Positions 33,263 to 42,255 of a DNA stretch of 64,000 nt are shown piece after piece. Both the position numbers and the translations under genes were made by a program. The stretch is taken from the NCBI RefSeq assembly GCF_001483745.1, contig NZ_LQBL01000028.1, forward strand, positions 414,379 to 478,378, in the 5' to 3' direction. The DNA comes from Serinicoccus chungangensis (lineage in GTDB: Bacteria > Actinomycetota > Actinomycetes > Actinomycetales > Dermatophilaceae). Positions within the stretch are counted from its first letter, which is position 1, and each line of letters opens with the position of its first letter. The notes below the pieces were generated by a model. The model worked only from the letters and a program-made list of their open reading frames with translations, did not search any database and was not told the origin of the DNA.

Positions 33263-35172
33263 CCATCGGTCCTTTCGTCCTTGATGGCGAGGTCTCCCAG
33301 TGTGACACCCTTCTGGCCGGGCACCGGCTCCTCGGGGTCGAACTCGATGTCGAACTCCGCGGGTGGCGTGCTCGCCGGGGCGATGCCCTCCTGCTGCAGC
33401 GCGTAGCGCATGAGGTCGGCGAACACCGGACCGGCGACGACCCCACCGAACTCGCTGATCCGGGTGGGGCGCTGGATGACGACGGCCACGACGTACTTCG
33501 GGTCGTCGGCCGGCGCGAAGCCCATGAAGGAGGAGGTCACGCTGCCGTCGTAGCGACCGGTCTCCGGGTCGATCCGGGACGCCGTGCTGGTCTTGCCGGC
33601 GACGTGGTAGCCGGGGACCGCCGCGAGCGGTGCGGTGCCCCCGGTGGACGGGACCTGCTGCATGATCTCGGTCAGGCTCTGGGCCGTCTCCTCGCTGATG
33701 ACGCGCTCGTCCTCCTGCGCCGCCACCGGCTCCTCCTCGGTGTAGCGCCCCTCCTCGTCCACCGTGCCGGCGATGATGCTCGGGTGCACCCGGAGGCCGT
33801 CGTTGGCGATGGTCTGGAAGACCCCCATCTGCTGCAGCAGCGTGCCGGAGAGGCCCTGGCCGAACATGAAGGTGTAGCGCGTGGTCGCGCTCCACGTCGA
33901 GGGCTCGGGCACCAGGCCGGCGGACTCCCCGGGCAGGCCCAGGCCGGTCCGGTCGCCGATGCCGAAGCGGCGCATCCAGTCGTAGATCTGCTGGTCGCTG
34001 AGCTTCTCGCCGTAGAGGATCGTGCCCATGTTCGAGGACTTGGCCAGCACACCCCCGAAGGTGAGGTACTCGATCGGGTGCGGCTCGGCGTCCTTGAAGC
34101 GGGTCCCGGCCCGGCTCATGGTCACCGGCACCTCGATCGGGGTGTCCGGCTCCACGATGCCCTCCTCGAGGGCGGCGGCGGCGGTGATGAGCTTGGAGGT
34201 CGACCCGGGCTCGTAGACGTCCTCCACGGCGGCGTTGCGCATGTCCGCGGCGTCCTGCGTGCTCTGCGAGGGGTCGAAGCCGGGGTAGCTCGTCAGGGCT
34301 CGCAGCTGCCCGGTCTCGACGTCCATGACCGCGGCGTAGCCGGAGAGCGCCCCGGCCTCCTTCACCCGCGTGCGGACCGCGTCGTAGGCGCGCCACTGCA
34401 GGTCGGCGTCGATGGTCAGGCGGAGGTCCTGGCCCGGTCGGGCCGGGTCCTCCTCGTAGACCCCGGTGCTGATCCGCTGGCCGTCCTGACCGATCTCGAA
34501 GAGCGCCTCCCCCGGCTCGCCGGTCAGCTCCTCGTCCTTGACCAGCTCGATCCCGCCGGCGGCCATCTCCCCGGAGCCGATCCAGCCCAGGAGGGGCGCG
34601 GCGGCCTCGCCCAGGGGGTACTCGCGGCGCATCAGCTCCTCGCTGGAGACCCCGCGGACGTTGGCGGCCTTGATCTCCTGCCACTCCTGCGGGGAGGCGT
34701 CGGGGACGAGGACGGCGTACTGCTCGCCCAGCGGGTCGACCAGCCGGCGGAGCACGTCGGCCTGGTCGGCCCCGGTGATCTCGGACACGACCTGGGCGGC
34801 CGCGGCATACCCGGTCCCCACGACCTGGCGGGAGCCGTCCGGGGCCTGCTCCGTGCGCGTGTAGTCCACGACGAGGGTGGGGTCGGCCACGATGCGGCGC
34901 CGCTCGACGCTGACGGCGAGGACGTCGCCGTCGACGTCGGTGATGCTCCCGCGGGCGGCGGGGATCGTGCGGGACTGCAGCCGCTCCCCCAGGGCGGCCG
35001 CGGAGACGCTCGCCGCGTCGAGCCCCTGCAGCCGCACCAGCTGGGCGGCGAAGAGGCTGAGGACGATGAGCACCCCCAGCATGAGGGCGCGGGCGCGCCG
35101 GGCCGGGTGGGCGACGCCGGCTGCGACGGCTGGGGCGGACGGGGAGCGATGGCCGGTGCGCGGTCGTGCCAC
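33259..35172 (-). CDS. ftsI: Septal transpeptidase FtsI (class B PBP)
   Basis: About 637 residues: an N-terminal transmembrane helix (ALMLGVLIVLSLFAAQLV), a pedestal domain (RGSITDVDGDVLAVSV) and a transpeptidase domain with EPGSTSK (catalytic Ser), KSSNMG (SxN) and AGKTSTASR at the KTG position, here KTS. It cross-links septal peptidoglycan. I prefer GTG 35172 over GTG 35181, since AAGGGG is 8 nt before the former and abuts the latter. Confidence 0.94.
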   Translation of the reverse strand: MARPRTGHRSPSAPAVAAGVAHPARRARALMLGVLIVLSLFAAQLVRLQGLDAASVSAAALGERLQSRTIPAARGSITDVDGDVLAVSVERRRIVADPTLVVDYTRTEQAPDGSRQVVGTGYAAAAQVVSEITGADQADVLRRLVDPLGEQYAVLVPDASPQEWQEIKAANVRGVSSEELMRREYPLGEAAAPLLGWIGSGEMAAGGIELVKDEELTGEPGEALFEIGQDGQRISTGVYEEDPARPGQDLRLTIDADLQWRAYDAVRTRVKEAGALSGYAAVMDVETGQLRALTSYPGFDPSQSTQDAADMRNAAVEDVYEPGSTSKLITAAAALEEGIVEPDTPIEVPVTMSRAGTRFKDAEPHPIEYLTFGGVLAKSSNMGTILYGEKLSDQQIYDWMRRFGIGDRTGLGLPGESAGLVPEPSTWSATTRYTFMFGQGLSGTLLQQMGVFQTIANDGLRVHPSIIAGTVDEEGRYTEEEPVAAQEDERVISEETAQSLTEIMQQVPSTGGTAPLAAVPGYHVAGKTSTASRIDPETGRYDGSVTSSFMGFAPADDPKYVVAVVIQRPTRISEFGGVVAGPVFADLMRYALQQEGIAPASTPPAEFDIEFDPEEPVPGQKGVTLGDLAIKDERTDG

Positions 35173-35187
35173 GGTGCTCACCCCTTG

Positions 35188-35640
35188 TCAGTCGTCCTTC
35201 GCCAGAGCCGTGCCCGTCGAGGGCAGATCAACGGTAAGCGTGCGCGAACCGTCCACCTTGGACGCCACGCCGGTGATGGACCCGTCGGACAGGCGCAGGG
35301 TGGCGGTGGAGGTCGAGGGGACCATCTTGAGCTTGGTCGCGGCGCGCGCCAGGCTCTCCGAGGACCCCTTGCTCTCGAGCTCGTCGGCCAGGGTGACCTT
35401 CTCGTCGTGCAGGGCCGTGGCCTCGACCTCCAGGGAGCTGAGGACGTAGGACCCCTCGGCGCGGACCGTGTTGAGCAGCAGCACGGCGGTGAAGGTCAGC
35501 GCGACGAGGAGGACGCACAGCAGCCGGAACCCGTTGCTGGTGGACACGGGTGCGGCGTCCACGGCGCGGGCACGGACGCTGCCTCCGGGACGGGCCGGGG
35601 TGATCCGACCGATGCGGCTGGAGATGGTCATCTGGCTCAT
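35188..35640 (-). CDS. ftsL: FtsL-like septum formation protein
   Basis: 150 residues: a short cytoplasmic tail, one transmembrane helix ([20 protein letters not shown]) and an extracellular coiled coil ([21 protein letters not shown]). FtsL sequences diverge strongly; the assignment rests on topology and position between rsmH and ftsI. ATG 35640 overlaps the rsmH stop in ATGA. Confidence 0.85.
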   Translation of the reverse strand: MSQMTISSRIGRITPARPGGSVRARAVDAAPVSTSNGFRLLCVLLVALTFTAVLLLNTVRAEGSYVLSSLEVEATALHDEKVTLADELESKGSSESLARAATKLKMVPSTSTATLRLSDGSITGVASKVDGSRTLTVDLPSTGTALAKDD

Positions 35641-36650
35641 GGCGTCGAGGGCTCCTCGCGGGTGCGGGCGGGCTGGTCGGTGGTGGCGCGGAGGCGTTCG
35701 GCGGCGCGCAGGCGCACCGAGGCGGACCGGGGGTTGGACTCCTGCTCCTGGGCGTCGGCGCGCTCGGCCCCCCGGGTCAGCAGGCGCAGCCAGGGCTGGT
35801 GCTCGGGCAGCTCGAACGGGAGGTCGGGCGGGGCCGAGCTGGTCGCCCCCGCGGCCAGCCCCTGCTTAGTGATGCGGTCCTCGAGGGAGTGGTAGGACAG
35901 GACCGCGATCCGGCCGCCGGTCACCAGCGCGCGCAGCGCCGCGGCGAGCCCCTCGCGCCAGGTCGACAGCTCGGCGTTGACCTCGATCCGCAGCGCCTGG
36001 AAGGTGCGCTTGGCGGGGTGGCCCCCGCTGCGCTGCGACGCGGCCGGGACGACGTCGTGCAGCAGCTGCACCAGCGGGCCGGACGTCGTGAACGGCTCCT
36101 CCTCCCGACGGCGCACGACGGCGCGGGCGATCGGCCGGGCGAAGCGCTCCTCGCCGTAGTCGCGCAGGATCCGGGTGAGGTCGCGGACGTCGTAGGTGTT
36201 GAGCACGTCGGCGGCGGTGCCGGGGACCGACTGGTCCATCCGCATGTCCAGCGGGGCGTCGGCGCGGTAGGCGAAGCCGCGCTCCAGCTCGTCCAGCTGC
36301 AGCGAGGAGACCCCCAGGTCGAAGAGGACGGCGTCGGCCCCGTCGACCCCGACCTCGGCCAGGATGGACGGGAGGTCGTCGCTCACGGCGTGGACGGGCA
36401 GGAAGCGGTCGCCGAAGCCCGCCAGCCGCTCGCTCGCGAGGGCCAGGGCCTGCGGGTCGCGGTCGATGCCGACGGCCCGGGCTCCCGGGCACGCCCGCAG
36501 CAGCGCCTCGGTGTGCCCACCCAGGCCCAGGGTGCCGTCGACGTAGACCGCGCCCTCGTGCTGCAGGGCCGGGGCGAGCAGCTCGACGCACCGCTGCAGC
36601 AGGACCGGCACGTGCCTGTCCTGCGTCTCACGCGGGGTCTCTGCTGCCAT
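35637..36650 (-). CDS. rsmH: 16S rRNA (cytosine-1402-N4)-methyltransferase
   Basis: 337 residues. [16 protein letters not shown], the SAM-binding [44 protein letters not shown] and [14 protein letters not shown] are RsmH (MraW) signatures. It methylates C1402 in the 30S decoding site. ATG 36650 gives the standard N-terminus; the 171-nt gap to mraZ shows no other gene. Confidence 0.96.
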   Translation of the reverse strand: MAAETPRETQDRHVPVLLQRCVELLAPALQHEGAVYVDGTLGLGGHTEALLRACPGARAVGIDRDPQALALASERLAGFGDRFLPVHAVSDDLPSILAEVGVDGADAVLFDLGVSSLQLDELERGFAYRADAPLDMRMDQSVPGTAADVLNTYDVRDLTRILRDYGEERFARPIARAVVRRREEEPFTTSGPLVQLLHDVVPAASQRSGGHPAKRTFQALRIEVNAELSTWREGLAAALRALVTGGRIAVLSYHSLEDRITKQGLAAGATSSAPPDLPFELPEHQPWLRLLTRGAERADAQEQESNPRSASVRLRAAERLRATTDQPARTREEPSTP

Positions 36651-36821
36651 GACGGTCGGTCCCTGGTCGCGGTGACGGCGGTGGCCGGTCCCTGGTCCCC
36701 CACCGTCCGCCCCTCCCGGCCCGGGGGAAGTCGGGTCGGGTCGAGGGTGTGGTCCCGGCTCCGGGGAAGAGGAGCCGGGGCGACGTCGGACGGGGGGAGG
36801 CCAGGGTGCGGTCGCGCGCGG

Positions 36822-37256
36822 TCACATGAGTCCGGGGACCACCTCCTCGGACAGGTCAGCGAAGGAGTCCTCGTGCTCCTCGGTGTAGGCCGCCCAGGCC
36901 CGGGAGTCCCAGACCTCCAGCCGGTTGCCCGCCCCGATGACGGTGCACTCCCCCGTCAGGCCGGCGTAGGAGCGCAGCAGCGGCGGCACGGTGACGCGAC
37001 CCTGCTTGTCGGGGATCTCGTCCGAGGCGCCGGACAGGAAGAAGCGCTGGTAGTCGCGGACCGTCTTGGAGGAGGTGGGGCTGTCCTGCCACTGCTGGAC
37101 GAGGCGCTCGAAGTCGGCCTGGGTGAAGACGTAGAGGCAGTGCTCCTGCCCCCGCGTGATGACGAGCCCTCCGGCCAGCCGCTCACGGAACTTCGCCGGC
37201 AGGATCATCCGGCCCTTGTCGTCGAGGCGGGGCGTGTAGGTGCCGAGGAAGAGCAC
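36822..37256 (-). CDS. mraZ: Transcriptional regulator MraZ
   Basis: 144 residues: two AbrB-like half-domains, [27 protein letters not shown] and [18 protein letters not shown] (each with the DxxGR motif). It forms a ring-shaped DNA-binding oligomer that represses the dcw cluster and its own gene. GTG 37256 follows AAGGGG; a three-repeat MraZ box is 38 nt upstream. Confidence 0.96.
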   Translation of the reverse strand: MLFLGTYTPRLDDKGRMILPAKFRERLAGGLVITRGQEHCLYVFTQADFERLVQQWQDSPTSSKTVRDYQRFFLSGASDEIPDKQGRVTVPPLLRSYAGLTGECTVIGAGNRLEVWDSRAWAAYTEEHEDSFADLSEEVVPGLM

Positions 37257-37293
37257 GTCACCACCCCTTCGGTCGATCGGCCGGCGTCTCCAA

Positions 37294-37323
37294 GTGTCCC
37301 CACTCTACTCCACTTCGCCCCAC
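37294..37323 (-). promoter_or_regulatory. MraZ box: three 10-bp direct repeats
   Basis: On the minus strand GTGGGGCGAA, GTGGAGTAGA and GTGGGGACAC follow one another with an exact 10-bp period. That is the known MraZ operator layout (GTGG(G/A) repeats one helical turn apart). It lies in the mraZ leader. The rest of the gap 37324-37630 holds a GGCC-flanked inverted repeat at 37327 and nothing else I can assign. Confidence 0.85.
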
Positions 37324-37630
37324 TCAGGCCAGCAAACCGGCCTCATCGTGCCACATCTTTCGCCAACGTCGCAGGTCAGAGGCGGTGGTGCGCGGTGGGG
37401 GGCCGAACGGGCCGGACTCGGGCGTCGCGGTGTGATGCCCCGCCGACGTCACGCCGGTCGGTGACATCGGTGCAGGTCAGGGGGGTGCAGCCACCCATCG
37501 CGCAGCGGGAGGGGCCGCCCGGGGCTCGCTCCCGCGCCGCCGGTGGGGGGAAGTGGAGGGACGGGGTCCGCCGGCCTCCTGGTGCGGGACGGCGGCGCGG
37601 CCCGACACGACGTTTGGCAAGATCGGGGTC

Positions 37631-38608
37631 ATGTCTGCCATCTCGCCCGCGCCCGACACCGTCGACCTGGAGGCCGTGCGGTCCGTCGCCGGGGCCGTGC
37701 ACCGGGCCATCGCGACCGTCATCGAGGGCAAGGACGAGGCGGTCGCCACCGCGGTGACCGCCCTGCTGGCCGAGGGGCACCTCCTGGTCGAGGACGTCCC
37801 GGGCGTGGGCAAGACCATGCTGGCCAAGGCGTTGGCGCGGGCCATCGACTGCCGGGTGAGCCGGGTGCAGTTCACCCCCGACCTGCTGCCCAGCGACATC
37901 ACCGGGGTCAGCGTCTTCAACCAGGACACCCGCGAGTTCGAGTTCCGCCGCGGGGCCATCTTCGCCAACGTCGTCGTGGGGGACGAGATCAACCGCGCCT
38001 CGCCCAAGACGCAGTCGGCGCTGCTGGAGTCGATGGAGGAGCGGCAGGTCACGGTCGACGGGCAGACCTACCCGCTCCCGCGGCCCTTCCTCGTCATGGC
38101 CACCCAGAACCCCATCGAGATGGAGGGCACCTACCCCCTGCCCGAGGCCCAGCGGGACCGCTTCATGGCGCGCATCTCCATGGGCTACCCGTCGGCGAGC
38201 TCGGAGATGGCGATGCTCGAGACGCACGGGTCGGTCAGTCCCCTGGAGGGCCTGCACCCCGTCACGACGGCGGCCGACGTGGAGCAGCAGATCGACAACG
38301 TGCGCGGGCTGCACATCTCCACGGCGCTGCGGCAGTATGTCGTGGAGCTCATGTCGGCCTCCCGCGCGCACCGCATGCTCCGGCTGGGGGCCTCGCCCCG
38401 GGCGGGGCTGCAGCTCCTGCGCGCCGCCCGCGCCCACGCCGCGCTGGCCGGCCGCGACCACGTCCTGCCCGAGGACGTGCAGGCGATGGCGGTGCCGGTG
38501 CTCGCCCACCGGGTGCTCCCGACCGGCGAGGCCTCGCTGGCCCACCGCAGCACCGCCGACATCGTGCGCGACCTCGTCGAGCGCACCACCGTCCCCTCCG
38601 GCCGATGA
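37631..38608 (+). CDS. MoxR family AAA+ ATPase
   Basis: 325 residues. Walker A is DVPGVGKTMLAK, Walker B is VVGDEINRA, then LLESMEERQVTVDG, MATQNPIEMEGTYPLPEAQ and a C-terminal lid. MoxR ATPases act as chaperones for metalloenzymes or membrane complexes, usually with DUF58 and transglutaminase partners, exactly as here. The ATG at 37631 is taken; an upstream reading has no family support. Confidence 0.92.
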   Translation: MSAISPAPDTVDLEAVRSVAGAVHRAIATVIEGKDEAVATAVTALLAEGHLLVEDVPGVGKTMLAKALARAIDCRVSRVQFTPDLLPSDITGVSVFNQDTREFEFRRGAIFANVVVGDEINRASPKTQSALLESMEERQVTVDGQTYPLPRPFLVMATQNPIEMEGTYPLPEAQRDRFMARISMGYPSASSEMAMLETHGSVSPLEGLHPVTTAADVEQQIDNVRGLHISTALRQYVVELMSASRAHRMLRLGASPRAGLQLLRAARAHAALAGRDHVLPEDVQAMAVPVLAHRVLPTGEASLAHRSTADIVRDLVERTTVPSGR

Positions 38609-38624
38609 GGCTGGGCCGCCACCG

Positions 38625-39869
38625 ATGACGCACTCCACCGGCCCGTGGGGAGCGCTGACGACGAGGGGCAAGGCGTTCCTCGTGCTCGGCCTGCTCATGG
38701 TCGGCGCCGGCGTCGTCCTGGGCTACGAGGACGTCACCCGGATCGGACTGGCCCTGGTGGCCCTGCCCGTCCTCGTGCTGGTCCTCATGCCCCGGCGTGC
38801 CCCCCGCATGACCGTGACCCGCGAGGTCGACCCGCCGCGGCTCGTCCCCGAGGAGCGCGGAGAGGTCGAGGTGCGCTTCCGCAACCTCGGTCCCCGCTCC
38901 GCGGTCTACCTCGCCGAGGAGCACCTCGACTACCAGCTGGGCGACCGCCCGCGCTACATCCTGCCCCGCATGGTCACCGGGGAGGAGCGCCGGCTGCACT
39001 ACTCAGTCCGTTCGCGGCACCGCGGCGCCTACGCGCTGGGGCCCATCGTGCTCCGGCAGCGCGACCCCTTCGGGCTGACCTTCCGCACCCTGCAGCTGGC
39101 CTCGCGCACCGAGCTGCTGGTCCTGCCGCGGGTCGTCGGCCTGGGCGAGGACCGGATGCGCGGCAGCTCGCGGGGCAGCGAGGGCGAGCAGCCCCAGATG
39201 ATCGCGCTGCACGGCGAGGACGACGTCAGCATCCGCACCTACCGCGACGGCGACGAGCTGCGGCGCGTCCACTGGCCGGCGACGGCGCACCGGGGCGAGC
39301 TCATGGTCCGCCAGGAGGACCGTCCGGCCCGTCGCCGGGCCGTGCTGCTGCTGGACTCCCGGGCGCAGGCCCATCCCGGCTCGGGGATGCGCCCGTCCTA
39401 CGAGTGGTCGGTGAGCGCCCTGGCGTCCGTCGCGCGCCACCTCGTGGCCGACGGGTTCGTCGTCCACCTGCTCACCGATGTCGCCCTCCGGGACGGCACG
39501 GCCCAGCACCCCGTCGAGCTCGGCCCGGCGATGGACGCCCTCGCCCGGGTCCAGCCCGAGCCCGACGCGCGGCTCGACCGCCTCTCCGCCGCCGCCTCCT
39601 CGTTCAGCTCCGGCGGGGTGCTCCTGGTCGCCGCGGTCGTCGCGCACGACGACCGGGAGCTGCGCACCCTCGCCTCCATCCGCCAGCCCGGCTCGCGGGC
39701 CCTGGCCTTCGTCCTGGACCCGGCCCGCTTCGGCGGGCCGTCGACCGAGGACGCCCCCACCGGGGTCCTCGCCGAGGCCGGGTGGCGCACGGTGACCGTG
39801 GGCCCGCACACCGGCATACCCGAGGCGTGGACCTCGCTGCGCGCCACCGCGGTCGGGAGGTCGGCGTGA
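38625..39869 (+). CDS. DUF58 domain protein
   Basis: 414 residues: two N-terminal transmembrane helices (AFLVLGLLMVGAGVVLG, LALVALPVLVLVLM), a beta-rich region and the DUF58 motif SIRTYRDGDELRRVHWPATA. The C-terminal part resembles a von Willebrand A-like fold (VLLLDSRAQ). It is probably a membrane partner of the MoxR ATPase. It starts 16 nt after moxR and overlaps the next gene by GTGA. Confidence 0.9.
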   Translation: MTHSTGPWGALTTRGKAFLVLGLLMVGAGVVLGYEDVTRIGLALVALPVLVLVLMPRRAPRMTVTREVDPPRLVPEERGEVEVRFRNLGPRSAVYLAEEHLDYQLGDRPRYILPRMVTGEERRLHYSVRSRHRGAYALGPIVLRQRDPFGLTFRTLQLASRTELLVLPRVVGLGEDRMRGSSRGSEGEQPQMIALHGEDDVSIRTYRDGDELRRVHWPATAHRGELMVRQEDRPARRRAVLLLDSRAQAHPGSGMRPSYEWSVSALASVARHLVADGFVVHLLTDVALRDGTAQHPVELGPAMDALARVQPEPDARLDRLSAAASSFSSGGVLLVAAVVAHDDRELRTLASIRQPGSRALAFVLDPARFGGPSTEDAPTGVLAEAGWRTVTVGPHTGIPEAWTSLRATAVGRSA

Positions 39870-42187
39870 ACGACGACCGCGACTGGGTGTCCCGGGGGCT
39901 GTGGGCCGAAGGGTTCGTCGCAGCCCTCGCCACGCTGACCGTCGCGTGGCCGCTGACCGACCTGCTCCGGGAGGGCAGCTGGCTCGCCCCCGGTGTGACC
40001 ATGGTGCTCCTCGTCGCCCTCGGCGGCGCGGTGCTCCGCTCCCTCGACACGCCGCCGACGCTGGTCGCGCTGGGCCAGCTCGTGCTCGGCCTGGGCGGGC
40101 TGGCCGTCATCTACCTGCGGGACACGCTGTGGCGCGGGGTGCTGCCCACCCGCGAGACGCTGGAGATGGTCGGCGCCCTGCTGGCCCAGGCCGGCACCGT
40201 GCTGCAGACGTATGCCGCCCCCGCCCCGACCACCCAGGGCGTCTCGTTCCTCGTCGTCGCGGTCCTCACCCTGACCGCGGTCTCGGTCGACTCGATGGGG
40301 GTGACCGGACGCGCCCCGGCGAGCGCCGGCATACCCCTCGTCGCGGGGTTCCTGGTCTCGGTCTCCAACACCGGGCAGGCCATGGAGCCGTGGTACTTCG
40401 CCGCGGTGCTCGTCATGTGGCTCCTCATGCTCGCCCAGCAGGGGCGGCGGCTGTCCCTGTCCTGGCCCTCCGCGGGCCGGCGCGAGTCCCGCGGCGCCGG
40501 TGACGTGTCCGAGGGTCCACGCACCTACCGCGGCCTGGCTCAGCTGGTCGGCGCCCTCACCGTCGTGGCGGCCGTGCTGGGCGCCGCCTTCCTGCCGCAC
40601 CTGCCGCCGACCTTCCTCGGGGACGGGCTGGCCCGCAACCCGGACGCCCGCGACATCGACGCCGACGCCGGGGACGTCTCCTTCACCGAGACCATGGACC
40701 CGGGCCAGGACCTGCGCAACCAGTCGCAGGCACCGGTCCTCAGCTACCGCACCGACGCCATCAGTCTGCAACCGCTGCGCGTCACCGCCACCGAGCGCTT
40801 CGAGGACGGCCGGTGGGTCGCTCCCGAACGGCTCACCTCGGCCCTCCTCCCCCAGGGCGCACCCATCCCCGACCCTCCGGGGCTCGGCGAGGGCGTCCCC
40901 GTCGGCGAGTCCGAGTTCCAGGTCCTCGACAACGTGCTGGAGCCGCCCCACCTGGCCGTGCCTCCCCTGCTCACCGCCCTGGAGCTGCAGGACGCCGGCT
41001 ACCGCTACGACCCCGAGGACGCCACCGTCGTCCTGCAGGGCCAGAGCCCGCGCTACGACGCCGACTACCTCACCATCGACGTCGGGGGCCAGCTCCCGGA
41101 CGGTGTCGGCGACCAGCCGGCGTCGGCGGACGACTTCGACGAGGACCTGCTGGCCGTGGACGAGGTCTCGCAGGACGCCGTCTCCGCGCTCGCCGACGAG
41201 GTGGTCGGCGAGGAGGACAACGCGCTCCAGGCGGCCGTCCTCATCCAGGGGCACCTGCGCAGCGAGGGCGACTACCAGTACTCCCTGGAGCTGGAGCCCG
41301 CCGCCGAGGCCGGGGCCGACGACCCGATCGGCGGCTTCCTCGAGACGCGGCAGGGCTACTGCGTGCAGTTCGCCACGGCGATGGTCATGATGGCGCGGCA
41401 CGAGGGCATCCCCGCGCGCATGGCCGTCGGCTTCCTCCCCGGCACCCCGCAGCAGGACGGGTCCCGGCAGATCATCGCCGCCGACGCCCACACCTGGCCC
41501 GAGCTGTGGATCGACGGGCTGGGGTGGACCCGCTTCGAGCCGACCCCGGGCGTGCGCGCCGGCACCCCGCCGGCCTACGCCCGGTCCACCGACGAGGGCG
41601 ACGCCGCCCCCAGCACCTCCGAGGTGCCCCAGGAGATCACCCCCACCCCCGAGCCCACGGCGGCCCCCGCCCCCGGCGACCCCACCCTGCTCGACCGGCT
41701 GGGCGACCTCCTGCCGACCCTGCTGCGCACCCTGCTGGCGCTGCTGCTGCTCGGGGCCCTCGCGACGGTGCTGCCGTGGGCTGGGCGCCGGCACCGCGAG
41801 GCCGGGGTGCGCTCGGCCACCACCGCGTCCGAGCGCATCGAGGGCGAGTGGCAGCTGCTGACCCGGTCGCTGAGCGACCTCGGCGTCGCCACGCCGCCGG
41901 AGCGCAGCCCGCGGAGCATGCGCCGGCACTACCTCGGCGGCACCACGATGGAGGAGACCGGCGACCGCGCGCTGGGACGGGCGGTCGCCACCCTCGAACG
42001 CTCCCGGTATGCCGCTCCCGGCTCCCTCGGCGAGGACGAAGCGCACCAGATGAGCGAGGACGTGCGGACCGTGGTGGACGAGGTACGGCATACCTCCCCC
42101 TGGAACCAGCGGGTCAACGCCGCCCTGCTCCCGGGCAGCGGGGTGGCGGGGATGCGCGCGGGCGTGCGGCGCCTCCTGCGTCGCTGA
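39866..42187 (+). CDS. Transglutaminase-like membrane protein (TgpA/DUF3488 type)
   Basis: 773 residues: about six N-terminal transmembrane helices, a large extracytoplasmic region with a papain-fold transglutaminase core, one C-terminal helix (LLRTLLALLLLGALATVLPW) and a cytoplasmic DUF4129-like tail. The core has ETRQGYCVQFATAM (Cys about 499) and AADAHTWPELW (His about 542). The third residue of the triad is in WTRFEPTPG, Glu where the family usually has Asp. It may cross-link or hydrolyse wall-associated proteins. GTG 39866 overlaps the DUF58 stop. Confidence 0.9.
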   Translation: MNDDRDWVSRGLWAEGFVAALATLTVAWPLTDLLREGSWLAPGVTMVLLVALGGAVLRSLDTPPTLVALGQLVLGLGGLAVIYLRDTLWRGVLPTRETLEMVGALLAQAGTVLQTYAAPAPTTQGVSFLVVAVLTLTAVSVDSMGVTGRAPASAGIPLVAGFLVSVSNTGQAMEPWYFAAVLVMWLLMLAQQGRRLSLSWPSAGRRESRGAGDVSEGPRTYRGLAQLVGALTVVAAVLGAAFLPHLPPTFLGDGLARNPDARDIDADAGDVSFTETMDPGQDLRNQSQAPVLSYRTDAISLQPLRVTATERFEDGRWVAPERLTSALLPQGAPIPDPPGLGEGVPVGESEFQVLDNVLEPPHLAVPPLLTALELQDAGYRYDPEDATVVLQGQSPRYDADYLTIDVGGQLPDGVGDQPASADDFDEDLLAVDEVSQDAVSALADEVVGEEDNALQAAVLIQGHLRSEGDYQYSLELEPAAEAGADDPIGGFLETRQGYCVQFATAMVMMARHEGIPARMAVGFLPGTPQQDGSRQIIAADAHTWPELWIDGLGWTRFEPTPGVRAGTPPAYARSTDEGDAAPSTSEVPQEITPTPEPTAAPAPGDPTLLDRLGDLLPTLLRTLLALLLLGALATVLPWAGRRHREAGVRSATTASERIEGEWQLLTRSLSDLGVATPPERSPRSMRRHYLGGTTMEETGDRALGRAVATLERSRYAAPGSLGEDEAHQMSEDVRTVVDEVRHTSPWNQRVNAALLPGSGVAGMRAGVRRLLRR

Positions 42188-42255
42188 CCCGCCGGCCGGG
42201 GTGACCGGGGCCGCGGGGTGGCGCCCGGCAGCCGGAGACGAGAGAGTGGTGACCC

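Noticed and set aside
37324-37630. RNase P RNA or other structural RNA in the mraZ-moxR gap
   Set aside because: No conserved RNase P, 6S or tmRNA motif was recognised and the length is short; only the MraZ box is clear.
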